Source of the DNA: Gammaproteobacteria bacterium
GTDB lineage: Bacteria; Pseudomonadota; Gammaproteobacteria; UBA6429; Thiohalophilaceae
DNA length: 64,000 nucleotides
Assembly: GCA_016194635.1 (NCBI GenBank)
Contig: JACQBC010000034.1
Location: 1 to 64,000 of the forward strand
Direction: 5' to 3'
Under the pieces are notes generated by a model that made no database searches, was not told where the DNA came from, and was given only the letters and a program-made list of their open reading frames with translations. Both the position numbers and the translations under genes were made by a program. This document shows positions 17,472 to 26,519 of the stretch, in pieces (position 1 is the first letter of the stretch; each line of letters opens with the position of its first letter).

Positions 17472-17928
17472 TCGAATGAGAGGATGATTGCGTCAGGATT
17501 TCAACACAGTACTCTGAATCTATTACCAGGGCTGGTGTATTGGACATTCTGGATTCTTTAATTCAGCGACGATTAGACAATTACCGGTTTAACTATTTGA
17601 GTTTTTAGTCGTTCATTGTATTTTCTCAAGTTATGTGGTCATGACGGTGGTTTTCGCGCATTTGACCTTTGACGTGATCGAGCTACATTTCCTGAGATAC
17701 CGCAAGAGCTAGTAGACACTGCACTGAAATGATTTTTGAACAGTTTCAACCACTCTGTACCGTAGTGGTTTAATAGTTTTGGGTACTTTTATTTGTTGTC
17801 TCGTTACGCGCAACTTGAATCACATCCCTAGCGTACAATTGAATCTGAAAAAGTGGAAATCATTCAACCATGCTCGGGCTATGGCAACATGATGAAATTA
17901 GACGACAACTGCGTTGACAACTACTGTT
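17472..17928 (+). other. 457-base non-coding gap between convergent genes
   Basis: No reading frame of note on either strand and many stops in all frames. One hairpin is visible, AACCACT (17748-17754) pairing with AGTGGTT (17764-17770) across a 9-base loop, followed by a T-rich but not contiguous stretch. It could be a weak terminator between the genes that meet here. The rest may be decayed coding DNA, but I recognise nothing in it. Confidence 0.5.
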
Positions 17929-19182
17929 CTAATCAGGTGTGCGTAGGAGGCTGGAATACTTACGCAGAAAAGTGGCGGCAACGCGTGCGGTAGAATCAGA
18001 GGCATTGTTTTTCTTACGCGTAAGTAAACAAAATCGAAGTAAGAGTTCGACATCGCTGTGATTTTCGTCGAAACTTCCTTCCAAGCGGTCTATCATTTCT
18101 GTTACAAGGCTACGTATATCTTCAGCTGAATTTTCATCAACTCGAATCCCAGCCTTCAGGTAGAGCGTTGCGTAACGATATTCTGATACTCGCGTATCCA
18201 TGATTTCATCAAAGCGGAGATATCGGCCCAGTCGTTCCGACCAGAGCAGTTTTGGGATACTGATGTCGCTAGAATTGAACCAGAGTGTCGATACCGGAAT
18301 AACATTAGCTAACGCGCATGGAACACCGAAAACCGTTCCAACCAATGTGATTCCAGAGGTGTTTCCGAGTATGAAACGCGATTTTGCGCAAAGAATTATA
18401 TCGAGTCGTTCACATTTCATCGGGTGGTGCGCATAGTCTATAACACTGGGCAGTACGGGTAGCGGTTTCATGCTGGGGTCACCGATCCTAACGACCCAAC
18501 CCCCGCGTCGAGTAATTTCCTGCATCGAAGGTATCGTTGTTTCGATAGTTCCATTACGATGGGCATGTAGTTCTTCATCGATGGGCGAGAAACCTGATTC
18601 CCTGACATGAACGCAGACGAACCACGCGCCCTTGGGTATGCCCAGCTCACGTAAAGCATGTTGCCCCCATTCCTGATCCTTTGGTGTTAGAACGAGCACC
18701 GGTGGACGATCTCCCCACTGTGCATAGATTCGATACGCTGCCTGGGCTTTGTGAGCGGCGAGAATATAACGAGAGATGTCATGACGCATAAGTACCCAAC
18801 GGCTCATGCTGGCCAGAATGAAGCAGGCTAATCTTCCTTCGTATACGCGGATCAGAGGTTTCCAGTAATTCAATAGATGTCGGTTAGCAACCCGGTTTGG
18901 CGGAGCAAGAATGAACCAACGGTGTTTAGGAATACCGCCTAGCGTCTGTTCCTTGAGAAGGCAGTCCGGTTCAAGCGCAAGATGACCGATTCTTTCAGTG
19001 AAAACTGTGACGCGCCGGTAGCCCACTAAATGAAAAACCAATATCAGGGGTAACAGTGTGAACCAAAGACCCAAGCTTATTATGCGACTCACCATCTTTA
19101 AGAACAGTAGGCGAATGCATTGTTGCCGAATTCGTCGCCATTCATAGGCGAGTCCATGGGTTAGGTGAGGATAATTCAACAT
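17929..19182 (-). CDS. TIGR04372-type putative glycosyltransferase
   Basis: 417 residues from the ATG at 19182; a TTG at 19191 is an alternative only three bases after an AAAGGG. An N-terminal membrane-associated hydrophobic stretch (IISLGLWFTLLPLILVFHLVG) is followed by the conserved core seen in TIGR04372 proteins: WFVCVHVRESGF, HRNGTIETTIPSMQEITRRGGWVVRIGDPSMKPLP, VIDYAHHP and FILGNTSGITLV. Proteins with this signature occur next to heptose/polysaccharide kinase genes. It is the only minus-strand gene of the O-antigen region, divergent from the HldE-like gene. Probably transfers a sugar at the membrane; donor unknown. Confidence 0.8.
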   Translation of the reverse strand: MLNYPHLTHGLAYEWRRIRQQCIRLLFLKMVSRIISLGLWFTLLPLILVFHLVGYRRVTVFTERIGHLALEPDCLLKEQTLGGIPKHRWFILAPPNRVANRHLLNYWKPLIRVYEGRLACFILASMSRWVLMRHDISRYILAAHKAQAAYRIYAQWGDRPPVLVLTPKDQEWGQHALRELGIPKGAWFVCVHVRESGFSPIDEELHAHRNGTIETTIPSMQEITRRGGWVVRIGDPSMKPLPVLPSVIDYAHHPMKCERLDIILCAKSRFILGNTSGITLVGTVFGVPCALANVIPVSTLWFNSSDISIPKLLWSERLGRYLRFDEIMDTRVSEYRYATLYLKAGIRVDENSAEDIRSLVTEMIDRLEGSFDENHSDVELLLRFCLLTRKKNNASDSTARVAATFLRKYSSLLRTPD

Positions 19183-19288
19183 GTTGAGCAAATACCCTTT
19201 TTCTAAATTTTGTTAGATCGATAATAAATTGTCCTTGATAGTATAAACGAACCCAGGGCAACATTAGAATACTGGCTGGAGCATCTTT

Positions 19289-20818
19289 ATGAATACTGAA
19301 TCCGACATTCTTTCTATGAAGTATAACCCGTCCAAGATGTGTCAGGATGTTTCGGAGATTATTAACGATATCCGCGCCAGGGTTGGTAGTGACTTCCATA
19401 TTGTTTTTGTTTGGGGAAATTTCAATGTGGTGCATCCCGGACACCTGCGGCTGCTGAATTTTGCTGCGGAGTGCGGTGATTTTCTAGTGGTAGGGGTCAC
19501 TAATGATGGCCAGCCGGGCACACTGGTACCAGCAAAACTACGTTTGGAAGGAATACGGGCAATTAGTATTGTTGATTATTCATTTCTGTTGCAAGTTCCG
19601 CCCGAGAGTTTTATTGCCAATCTAAAACCCGACATCGTCGTTAAGGGCAAGGAACATGAACAACGTTCCAATCCTGAGCAACCCATTGTCGAAAGCTATG
19701 GTGGAAAACTACTTTTCAGCTCTGGCGAAGTGCGTTTTTCCTCGCTTGATCTTCTGCAGCAGGAACTGCGCCAAACAAATCTGTCAACCATCCGCAAGCC
19801 AACTGATTATGTGCTTCGCCATGGAATTGACGTGGCAAAACTCGCGGTGTTTGTACGGCGACTGACGACACTCAGGGTGCTGGTTATCGGTGATCTGATC
19901 GTGGATGAATACATCACCTGTGATCCATTGGGTATGTCTCAGGAAGATCCAACCATCGTGGTTACACCGATCACACAAGACCTGTTCGTTGGAGGTGCAG
20001 GGATTGTCGCTGCACATGCACGTGGCTTGGGTGCGGATGTGAAGCTATTTAGTATCGTGGGTAATGATCAAACGGCCATGTTCGCACAAGAGAAACTCAG
20101 TCACCATGGTGTGCAGGCCCATCTGATTGTGGACGGCAGTCGGCCAACCACACTGAAGCAACGTTATCGCGCGCACGGAAAAACCCTACTACGGGTTAGT
20201 CATCTACGACAGCATGGTATTAGCAGCGAACTCATCGGCGGTCTCCTGGAACAGATCGCGCCTGCCATTGACCAGGCTGACTTAGTGATATTTTCTGACT
20301 TTAACTACGGGTGTTTGCCACAAGATCTCGTTGACGAAGTAATAGTGTTTTGTGCTCGGCGAGATGTCATGATGGTAGCTGACAGTCAGGCATCTTCCCA
20401 AACAGGTGATATTTCCCGATTTCACGGTATGCGCTTGATAACACCTACAGAACACGAAGCCAGACTTGCTGTTCGTGACCCAGGCGCTGGCTTAACGGTA
20501 ATGGCCGATGCTTTGCATCGGAAGTCCCATGCTGGACATGTTTTTATCACACTCGGTGTGGAAGGTCTATTAATTCACGCACCAACCTGTATAAGCAATG
20601 GGCTTGTGACCGACCAACTGCCGGCTTTAAACACTGCGCCAAGAGACGTGTCCGGCGCAGGAGATTCCTTGCTAACCTGTGCATCGATGGCACTTGCCGT
20701 TGGAGCGAATGTATGGGAGAGTGCTTATTTAGGATCAATCGCAGCTGCTTGTCAGGTCGGTCGAGTCGGAAATTTACCACTGTCGGCGGCAGAGATCATG
20801 CAGGAATTATTGCAGTGA
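19289..20818 (+). CDS. HldE-like bifunctional enzyme with swapped domains (nucleotidyltransferase then PfkB kinase)
   Basis: 509 residues. Residues ~35-165 form a cytidylyl/adenylyltransferase domain with His49-Pro-Gly-His52 and DIVVKGKEHE as in the RfaE/HldE ADP-transferase part. Residues ~190-505 form a PfkB carbohydrate kinase: VLVIGDLIVDEYI at the start, GGAGIVAAHARGLGA, and the catalytic GAGDS with Asp459. E. coli HldE has the same parts in the opposite order (kinase first). HldE phosphorylates heptose 7-P and adenylylates heptose 1-P; which sugar this enzyme uses is not shown. GGAG eight bases before the ATG. Overlaps the next nucleotidyltransferase (GTGA), so the two are co-translated. 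Confidence 0.85.
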   Translation: MNTESDILSMKYNPSKMCQDVSEIINDIRARVGSDFHIVFVWGNFNVVHPGHLRLLNFAAECGDFLVVGVTNDGQPGTLVPAKLRLEGIRAISIVDYSFLLQVPPESFIANLKPDIVVKGKEHEQRSNPEQPIVESYGGKLLFSSGEVRFSSLDLLQQELRQTNLSTIRKPTDYVLRHGIDVAKLAVFVRRLTTLRVLVIGDLIVDEYITCDPLGMSQEDPTIVVTPITQDLFVGGAGIVAAHARGLGADVKLFSIVGNDQTAMFAQEKLSHHGVQAHLIVDGSRPTTLKQRYRAHGKTLLRVSHLRQHGISSELIGGLLEQIAPAIDQADLVIFSDFNYGCLPQDLVDEVIVFCARRDVMMVADSQASSQTGDISRFHGMRLITPTEHEARLAVRDPGAGLTVMADALHRKSHAGHVFITLGVEGLLIHAPTCISNGLVTDQLPALNTAPRDVSGAGDSLLTCASMALAVGANVWESAYLGSIAAACQVGRVGNLPLSAAEIMQELLQ

Positions 20819-21507
20819 GGGCAATTCTACTGGCTGCGGGTACGGGTACACGTTTACGCCCGATCACTAATCATACACCGAAATGTCTCGTACCCATACA
20901 AGGACGGCCGTTGCTCGGTTACTGGCTGGATCAGTTATTGCAAAATGGAATTGAACGTATCCTTATTAATACACATTACCTTCCGGATGCGGTCAGGGAA
21001 TATGTGGCGAGGTCCACTTGGCGGAATGCCATCGATTTAGTTCACGAAGAGGTCTTACTCGGCACGGGCGGGACAGTATTGCGCAATCGCTGTTTTATTG
21101 GCAATTCACCCTTTATTGTTGCCCACGCAGATAATCTCACTCGCTTTGATGTCAAGGCTTTTATTAGGGCGCACGAAAGACGACTGACCGGTGTTGAAAT
21201 TACGATGATGACTTTTGATACGGATGCGCCACATACCTGCGGTATTGTCGAACAGGATGAACGAGGACGGGTGACAGCATTCCACGAAAAAGCAGTATCT
21301 CCTCCGGGTACGCGTGCCAATGCCGCTGTTTATATCTTCGAGCCTTCTGTTGTTGATTTTCTTGCTTCTTTAAAAAAAGAGGTAATTGATTTAAGTCTAG
21401 AGGTCATTCCACACTTTCTCGGACGGATGCAAGGGTTTCATAATCTGAATTACCATCGTGATATTGGTACGGCTGATAGTCTTGCCTTGGCAGAAAAAGA
21501 ATTTTAA
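20815..21507 (+). CDS. Sugar-1-phosphate nucleotidyltransferase
   Basis: 230 residues from the GTG at 20815, which overlaps the TGA of the preceding gene. An ATG at 20713 would only add residues read from inside the kinase gene. The N terminus begins directly with the NTP loop AILLAAGTGTRLRPITNHTPKCLVPIQG, followed by NTHYLPDAV, LGTGGTVLRN and AHADNLTRF (metal Asp). Closest pattern: HddC/mannose-1-phosphate guanylyltransferase-like pyrophosphorylases. Co-translation with the HldE-like gene suggests that both activate the same sugar or that one supplies the alternate nucleotide. Base preference cannot be read from sequence. Confidence 0.88.
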   Translation: MRAILLAAGTGTRLRPITNHTPKCLVPIQGRPLLGYWLDQLLQNGIERILINTHYLPDAVREYVARSTWRNAIDLVHEEVLLGTGGTVLRNRCFIGNSPFIVAHADNLTRFDVKAFIRAHERRLTGVEITMMTFDTDAPHTCGIVEQDERGRVTAFHEKAVSPPGTRANAAVYIFEPSVVDFLASLKKEVIDLSLEVIPHFLGRMQGFHNLNYHRDIGTADSLALAEKEF

Positions 21508-21527
21508 AAAATTTGTCAAATAGTGGA

Positions 21528-22511
21528 ATGGCTTTTAGGTACGTGAGCAACAATAATGAGAAAATTGCAGTCATTGTCGTTAACTTCAATGGTGGGGTAA
21601 TACTGAACCGATGTTTAGAAAGTATACGCAACCAATCGTTACAACCTACGCGAGTCATTATCATTGATAATGCCAGCCATGACGATTCACTAGAGTCTGC
21701 AAAAAATACATACCCTGAGTTCGAATTTGTCGTGCAAAAGGAAAACATTGGTTTTGCCGCGGCAAATAACTTTGCAGCGAATATTGTTAATGACTGTGAC
21801 TGGGTTGCTTTACTGAATCCAGATGCGTTTGCGGACCGCGATTGGCTTGAGAATCTTTTTGTCGCAACGCAAAAAAATACGAATTTTGTTTTTTTTGGTT
21901 CTCGCTTATTGATGGATGATAATTCTGACCGACTTGACGGAGTTGGTGATGTATATCATGTGTCTGGCGCACACTGGCGTCGTGGATACAATACTGTTAG
22001 CAAGCCTAATTATCTGGATACAGCTGAGATCTTTGCTCCATGTGCAGCCGCAGTATTGTACCGTAGGGATGCGTTTTTAGAGGCTAATGGATTTGATGAG
22101 GCATTTTTCTGCTATGGTGAAGATGTTGATCTAGGATTTCGACTACGATTGTTAGGTTATCGTGCTCTTTATATTCCCAACGCGGTAGTCCGTCATGTAG
22201 GATCGGCCAGCACAGGTATTCGAAGTAATTTTACGGTTTACCATGGGCACCGTAATCTAGTGTGGATCTACATTAAGAATATGCCTTGGCCATTATTTTG
22301 GGTTTATCTACCGCAACATCTAGTGATCAATTTACTTTCTATAGTGCTTTATATTGTTAGAGGACAGAGTAGGACTATTTTAAAGGCAAAATGGGATGCT
22401 ATTAAAGGTTTGCGGCGAGTTCTACGCGAACGCCGTAAAATCCAAACATCTAGAGTAGTTAGTTCTATGGCTTTGCGTAAGGTTATGATGCGTGGAATAT
22501 TTAGGAAATAA
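21528..22511 (+). CDS. GT2 glycosyltransferase, rhamnosyltransferase-like
   Basis: About 327 residues from the ATG at 21528; a TTG at 21513 is a less likely alternative, and no clear SD decides between them. GT-A features in order: VIVVNFNGG, DNASHDDS, ENIGFAAANNFA, LLNPDAFADRDW (the DxD-like NPDA) and FCYGEDVDLGFRLRLLGY (acidic ED pair). The NIGFAxANN pattern is typical of WbbL-like rhamnosyl- or related transferases that use dTDP-L-rhamnose, which is made by rmlBACD downstream. Cytoplasmic, with a C-terminal hydrophobic/basic segment. Confidence 0.9.
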   Translation: MAFRYVSNNNEKIAVIVVNFNGGVILNRCLESIRNQSLQPTRVIIIDNASHDDSLESAKNTYPEFEFVVQKENIGFAAANNFAANIVNDCDWVALLNPDAFADRDWLENLFVATQKNTNFVFFGSRLLMDDNSDRLDGVGDVYHVSGAHWRRGYNTVSKPNYLDTAEIFAPCAAAVLYRRDAFLEANGFDEAFFCYGEDVDLGFRLRLLGYRALYIPNAVVRHVGSASTGIRSNFTVYHGHRNLVWIYIKNMPWPLFWVYLPQHLVINLLSIVLYIVRGQSRTILKAKWDAIKGLRRVLRERRKIQTSRVVSSMALRKVMMRGIFRK

Positions 22512-22530
22512 TTAAACTCAAATTGTTACA

Positions 22531-24576
22531 ATGACAAACATTAAACCAATTCAGGAAATACAACCGAGACAGGTACAGGAACGAGTTACTGTCATTATTG
22601 TTAACTTCAACGCGGGCAGTGTATTAACCGATGCCGTTGTCGCTGTGCTTAATTCAACAGTACCCATTGAGGTGATCATTGTTGACAACGCTTCTAAGGA
22701 CAATAGTATCCGTTATTTACGCGACATGTTAAAGAATGATGGGCGGGTGCGGATCATTGAGTCTAATAGAAATTTGGGTTTTGCGAAGGCTGCTAATATC
22801 GCATTGGAAAACGCACAAAGCGACTGGTTCTTAGTATTGAACCCGGATTGTATTGTCAATACCGATACGATCGAAAAAGTAATGTCGGCAATGGCGGACT
22901 CGCCACGAACCGCGGTGGGTGGTTGCATGATACGTAATCCTGATGGGACGGAGCAAGCAGGGTGCAGACGCGCCGTGCCAACGCCGTGGCGTTCCATGGT
23001 GCGCGTATTAAATTTAGATCGTATTTTTTCTGAGCATCCGCGATTCCGAACCTTTTTACTCAATCACGATCCATTACCGGAATCGCCGGTCTGCACGGAG
23101 GCCGTTTCAGGTGCTTTTATGTTGTTGCGGCGAGAGGCGGTTGAGCAGGTGGGTTTAATGGATGAAGGCTATTTCCTGCATTGTGAAGATTTGGATTGGT
23201 GTATGCGATTTCGTGCTTTAGGTTGGCAAATTTTGTTTGTACCGGGCGCGGAGGCTATCCATCATAAAGGTACTTGCAGTAAAGATCGACCTATCCGTGT
23301 TTATTATCATATGCACCGCGGTATGATTCGCTTTTACGGAAAATTCTTCCGCCATCAATATCCAGCACCGTTATTGTCTCTGGTTACCGCCGGTGTTTGG
23401 CTGCGTTTTGGCGTGATGGCAACCGGAGCATCGTATAAGACTGCGCGGAAGAACTTGCGCAGAAAGCTACGTAGAAGAGACGTCAACGACTCAACCGACT
23501 TACCTTCTTGTCGTTTGCCTCCTCGATCACGTGAATCAGATGACCAGGCAGAACCAGTACACATAACCCGTATTCGCTCTGCCTTGGTCACAGGTGCGAC
23601 GGGTTTTATTGGCCAACGCCTGGTTAACGCACTTCTACGGCAAAATATTCATGTTGGTATTTTCGTTAGATACGCAAAAACATCTGATTTGCAACAGCAA
23701 TGGCCCGCTGGCCAGATAACGATCATTCCCGGTGACATTGAAGATCAATCATCGCTTCAGAATATTTGCGATGGCTACGATACTGTTTTTCATCTCGCGG
23801 GATACGCCCACGCGGAGGACAGTACCTCGGAAAATGCCAATACCATCCACTGGCGAACGACCGTGGAAGGTACACGTGCTATATTGAGGGAAGCGAAACG
23901 CGCAGGCGCTGCACATTTTGTGTTTGTCAGCACGGTAAAAACCTTGGGCGAAGGAAATATTGATTGCGAAAATGAATCAAGTCCGACCTACCCTCTATCG
24001 GGCTATGGACGCGCTAAACTGGAGGCCGAAAAACTCGTGTTGGATATTCAAGAAACGCAGCCGATGAGTACCACCGTATTACGTTTGCCATTGGTGTATG
24101 GTGGGGGTAATAAAGGCAATATTCCACGCATGATTGCGGCTATCGATCGTGGCCGGTTTCCACCTTTGTTAAAAACTCACAATCAACGTTCCATGGTGCA
24201 TGTGGATGATGTGATACAAGCCTTGTTAATGGTGGCGGATCAGCCGGACACCAATAAAAATGTGTATATTGTTACGGATGGTTTGGTATATTCCACCTCT
24301 GATATTTATAAGGCAATTTGTCAGGCGTTAGGCAAGCCTTTACCGTCTTGGTCCACGCCACTCTGGTTGTTACGTGCTTGCGCGAAGATCGGTGATCTAA
24401 TAGGGCTGATCATAGGCCGTTCGATCAGTTTAAATACGATAACGTTGGAAAAATTATTGGGTTCGGCATGTTATAATTCGAGTAAAATAAGCCGTGATTT
24501 GGGTTTTACACCTCGCCATACGCTGTATAGCGCACTTTCTGAGATGGTTGCCGACTATCGAGCAACGCGACGATAA
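22531..24576 (+). CDS. Fusion of GT2 glycosyltransferase and NAD-dependent sugar epimerase/reductase
   Basis: 681 residues. Residues ~15-315 are a GT2 transferase (VIIVNFNAGSV, DNASKDNSI, SNRNLGFAKAANIA, NPDCIVN, CEDLDWCMRFRALGW). A ~30-residue basic/polar linker (around 316-348) leads to an extended SDR (350-675) with TGATGFIG near 353-361 and Tyr492-x-x-x-Lys496 (YGRAK). The SDR half resembles WbpV/WbiB-like 4-keto reductases that follow WbpM-type dehydratases to make QuiNAc or FucNAc, and a WbpM-like gene is next. The frame is open throughout with no sign of a sequencing join. The fused order (transferase then donor synthesis) would channel the donor. Confidence 0.88.
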   Translation: MTNIKPIQEIQPRQVQERVTVIIVNFNAGSVLTDAVVAVLNSTVPIEVIIVDNASKDNSIRYLRDMLKNDGRVRIIESNRNLGFAKAANIALENAQSDWFLVLNPDCIVNTDTIEKVMSAMADSPRTAVGGCMIRNPDGTEQAGCRRAVPTPWRSMVRVLNLDRIFSEHPRFRTFLLNHDPLPESPVCTEAVSGAFMLLRREAVEQVGLMDEGYFLHCEDLDWCMRFRALGWQILFVPGAEAIHHKGTCSKDRPIRVYYHMHRGMIRFYGKFFRHQYPAPLLSLVTAGVWLRFGVMATGASYKTARKNLRRKLRRRDVNDSTDLPSCRLPPRSRESDDQAEPVHITRIRSALVTGATGFIGQRLVNALLRQNIHVGIFVRYAKTSDLQQQWPAGQITIIPGDIEDQSSLQNICDGYDTVFHLAGYAHAEDSTSENANTIHWRTTVEGTRAILREAKRAGAAHFVFVSTVKTLGEGNIDCENESSPTYPLSGYGRAKLEAEKLVLDIQETQPMSTTVLRLPLVYGGGNKGNIPRMIAAIDRGRFPPLLKTHNQRSMVHVDDVIQALLMVADQPDTNKNVYIVTDGLVYSTSDIYKAICQALGKPLPSWSTPLWLLRACAKIGDLIGLIIGRSISLNTITLEKLLGSACYNSSKISRDLGFTPRHTLYSALSEMVADYRATRR

Positions 24577-24615
24577 TGTATGTATTGCAAATAAGATTAT
24601 CTGTCAATTAAAATT

Positions 24616-26514
24616 ATGAATGCAATAACCAAATTTCAAAGCCGCTTAACAGCGCTGTTGCATGATGTAGCCATGGTGCCCATCGCTTGGTTGAGTGCCT
24701 ATTGGCTACGGTTTAATCTAGACACGATCCCCGAGGTATTTTGGGATCAGGCGCTACGCTTGTTACCTATTATATGGCTAAGTCAGGGCGCTATGTTCTG
24801 GTATTTTGGACTGTATCGGGGTATTTGGCGATTCGCATCGGTGCCGGATCTGATGCGCATTATCAAGGCCGTGATCGTGGGTGTGGGGATTAGCTTGGCA
24901 GTCAGCTTTGTGCTTACCCGCTTAGAATTAGTACCTCGCTCGGTGTTCTTGCTCGACAGTGTGCTGTTGTTGTTATTGCTCGGTGGGCCTCGCTTTTTAT
25001 ACCGATGGCTTAAAGACCGTCACCTCTATAAAAAAGACGGTATGCGCACCTTGATTATGGGGGCCGGGCAGGAAGGCGAGATGTTAGTGCGCGATATGTT
25101 ACGCGACAATGCCAGCCCCTATTGGCCGGTAGCGTTCATTGATGATGATCTGAAAAAACAAGGCAGGGAATTACATGGTATCCCCGTTGTTGGCATTAGC
25201 CCTGAATTGCGCGCAGTAATACCTCGTTACCAGATTGATCTGATTGTCATCGCGTTACCCTCGGTCAGTTCCAAAGAAATACGCCGTATTGTGGAGTTGT
25301 GTGAGGCCACTGGTTTACCGTTTCGAGCCTTACCGCGTTTGCAAGACATGGTAAGCGGTCAAGTGGGTACCAAGGATCTGCGTGATGTTAAGATTGAGGA
25401 TCTGCTCGGGCGTGAGCCGGTTCAATTGGATTGGCAAGGAATTATCTCAGGACTGGGTGATCAGGTGGTGCTGGTTACCGGGGGTGGGGGCTCCATCGGG
25501 TCGGAATTATGCCGTCAGATAGCACAACTCAAACCGCGACAACTCGTTTTATTTGAACACAGTGAATTCAACCTGTTTAGTATTGAACAAGAATTACGAC
25601 AACGCTTTCCAACGTTGCCGTTGATATGTATTTTAGGGGATATTTGTGATCATGTGGATGTGAAACATGTCTTTAAAAAATTCATGCCCCAGGTCGTTTT
25701 TCATGCTGCCGCCTATAAACATGTGCCGATGCTGGAACAACAGGTGCGTGCCGCCGTGCTCAACAATATTCTAGGCACACAGAGTGTCGCTACAGCGGCG
25801 GAACAGGCCGGGTGTGGAATATTTGTATTGATCTCCTCAGATAAAGCGGTAAATCCCGGCAACATCATGGGGGCTACCAAACGTGCCGCCGAAATGATTT
25901 GCCAGGACATGGCGGCGCGGTCAACAACACGGTTTATCACTGTCCGATTTGGCAATGTGTTGGGTTCTTCGGGAAGTGTCGTGCCTTTATTCCGCGAACA
26001 GATAGCACGTGGAGGACCTGTAACGGTAACTCACCCTGAGATGACACGCTATTTTATGACCATACCCGAGGCCTGCCAGTTGATATTGCAAGCCAGCGTG
26101 ATCGGGGCGGGAGGTGAGATATTTGTTCTAGATATGGGGGAGCCGGTGCGTATTGTGTATCTGGCGGAACAAATGATACGGCTTTCGGGTAAACAGGTAG
26201 GCGACGATATCGAAATTACTTTTACAGGTCTTCGCCCGGGTGAAAAATTGTATGAAGAATTGTTCCATAATGCCGAGTACTTGAAACCGACTGATCATCC
26301 CAAAATCCTCTTGGCACAATCACGTAATGTGTCCCACGCTTTGCTAGAAGAGTCACTGTTGCAAATCAAACGCTTGTCCGAACAAGTTGACGACTTCCGA
26401 TTGCGGGAGGTAATGACACAACTGATACCTGAATTCAAAACATTTGATGCAACTAAATCTTTCTCTAACTCGGAAACTAATGTTTACCCCTTAAAGAAGA
26501 TTGAACCGATTTAA
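24616..26514 (+). CDS. WbpM/CapD-type UDP-HexNAc 4,6-dehydratase, membrane anchored
   Basis: 632 residues, the usual size of WbpM-like proteins. Four N-terminal membrane helices (residues ~10-125) are followed by an NAD-binding intermediate domain (LIMGAGQEGEMLVRDML) and then the dehydratase domain with GGGGSIGS near 288-295. The SSDKAVNPGNIMGATK segment (407-422) carries Met418 and Lys422, the Ser-Met-Lys variant known from WbpM instead of the Tyr-containing triad. It makes UDP-4-keto-6-deoxy-GlcNAc at the inner membrane, the precursor of QuiNAc and FucNAc. The preceding GT2-SDR fusion probably supplies the 4-reductase. Confidence 0.93.
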   Translation: MNAITKFQSRLTALLHDVAMVPIAWLSAYWLRFNLDTIPEVFWDQALRLLPIIWLSQGAMFWYFGLYRGIWRFASVPDLMRIIKAVIVGVGISLAVSFVLTRLELVPRSVFLLDSVLLLLLLGGPRFLYRWLKDRHLYKKDGMRTLIMGAGQEGEMLVRDMLRDNASPYWPVAFIDDDLKKQGRELHGIPVVGISPELRAVIPRYQIDLIVIALPSVSSKEIRRIVELCEATGLPFRALPRLQDMVSGQVGTKDLRDVKIEDLLGREPVQLDWQGIISGLGDQVVLVTGGGGSIGSELCRQIAQLKPRQLVLFEHSEFNLFSIEQELRQRFPTLPLICILGDICDHVDVKHVFKKFMPQVVFHAAAYKHVPMLEQQVRAAVLNNILGTQSVATAAEQAGCGIFVLISSDKAVNPGNIMGATKRAAEMICQDMAARSTTRFITVRFGNVLGSSGSVVPLFREQIARGGPVTVTHPEMTRYFMTIPEACQLILQASVIGAGGEIFVLDMGEPVRIVYLAEQMIRLSGKQVGDDIEITFTGLRPGEKLYEELFHNAEYLKPTDHPKILLAQSRNVSHALLEESLLQIKRLSEQVDDFRLREVMTQLIPEFKTFDATKSFSNSETNVYPLKKIEPI

Positions 26515-26519
26515 TTACT

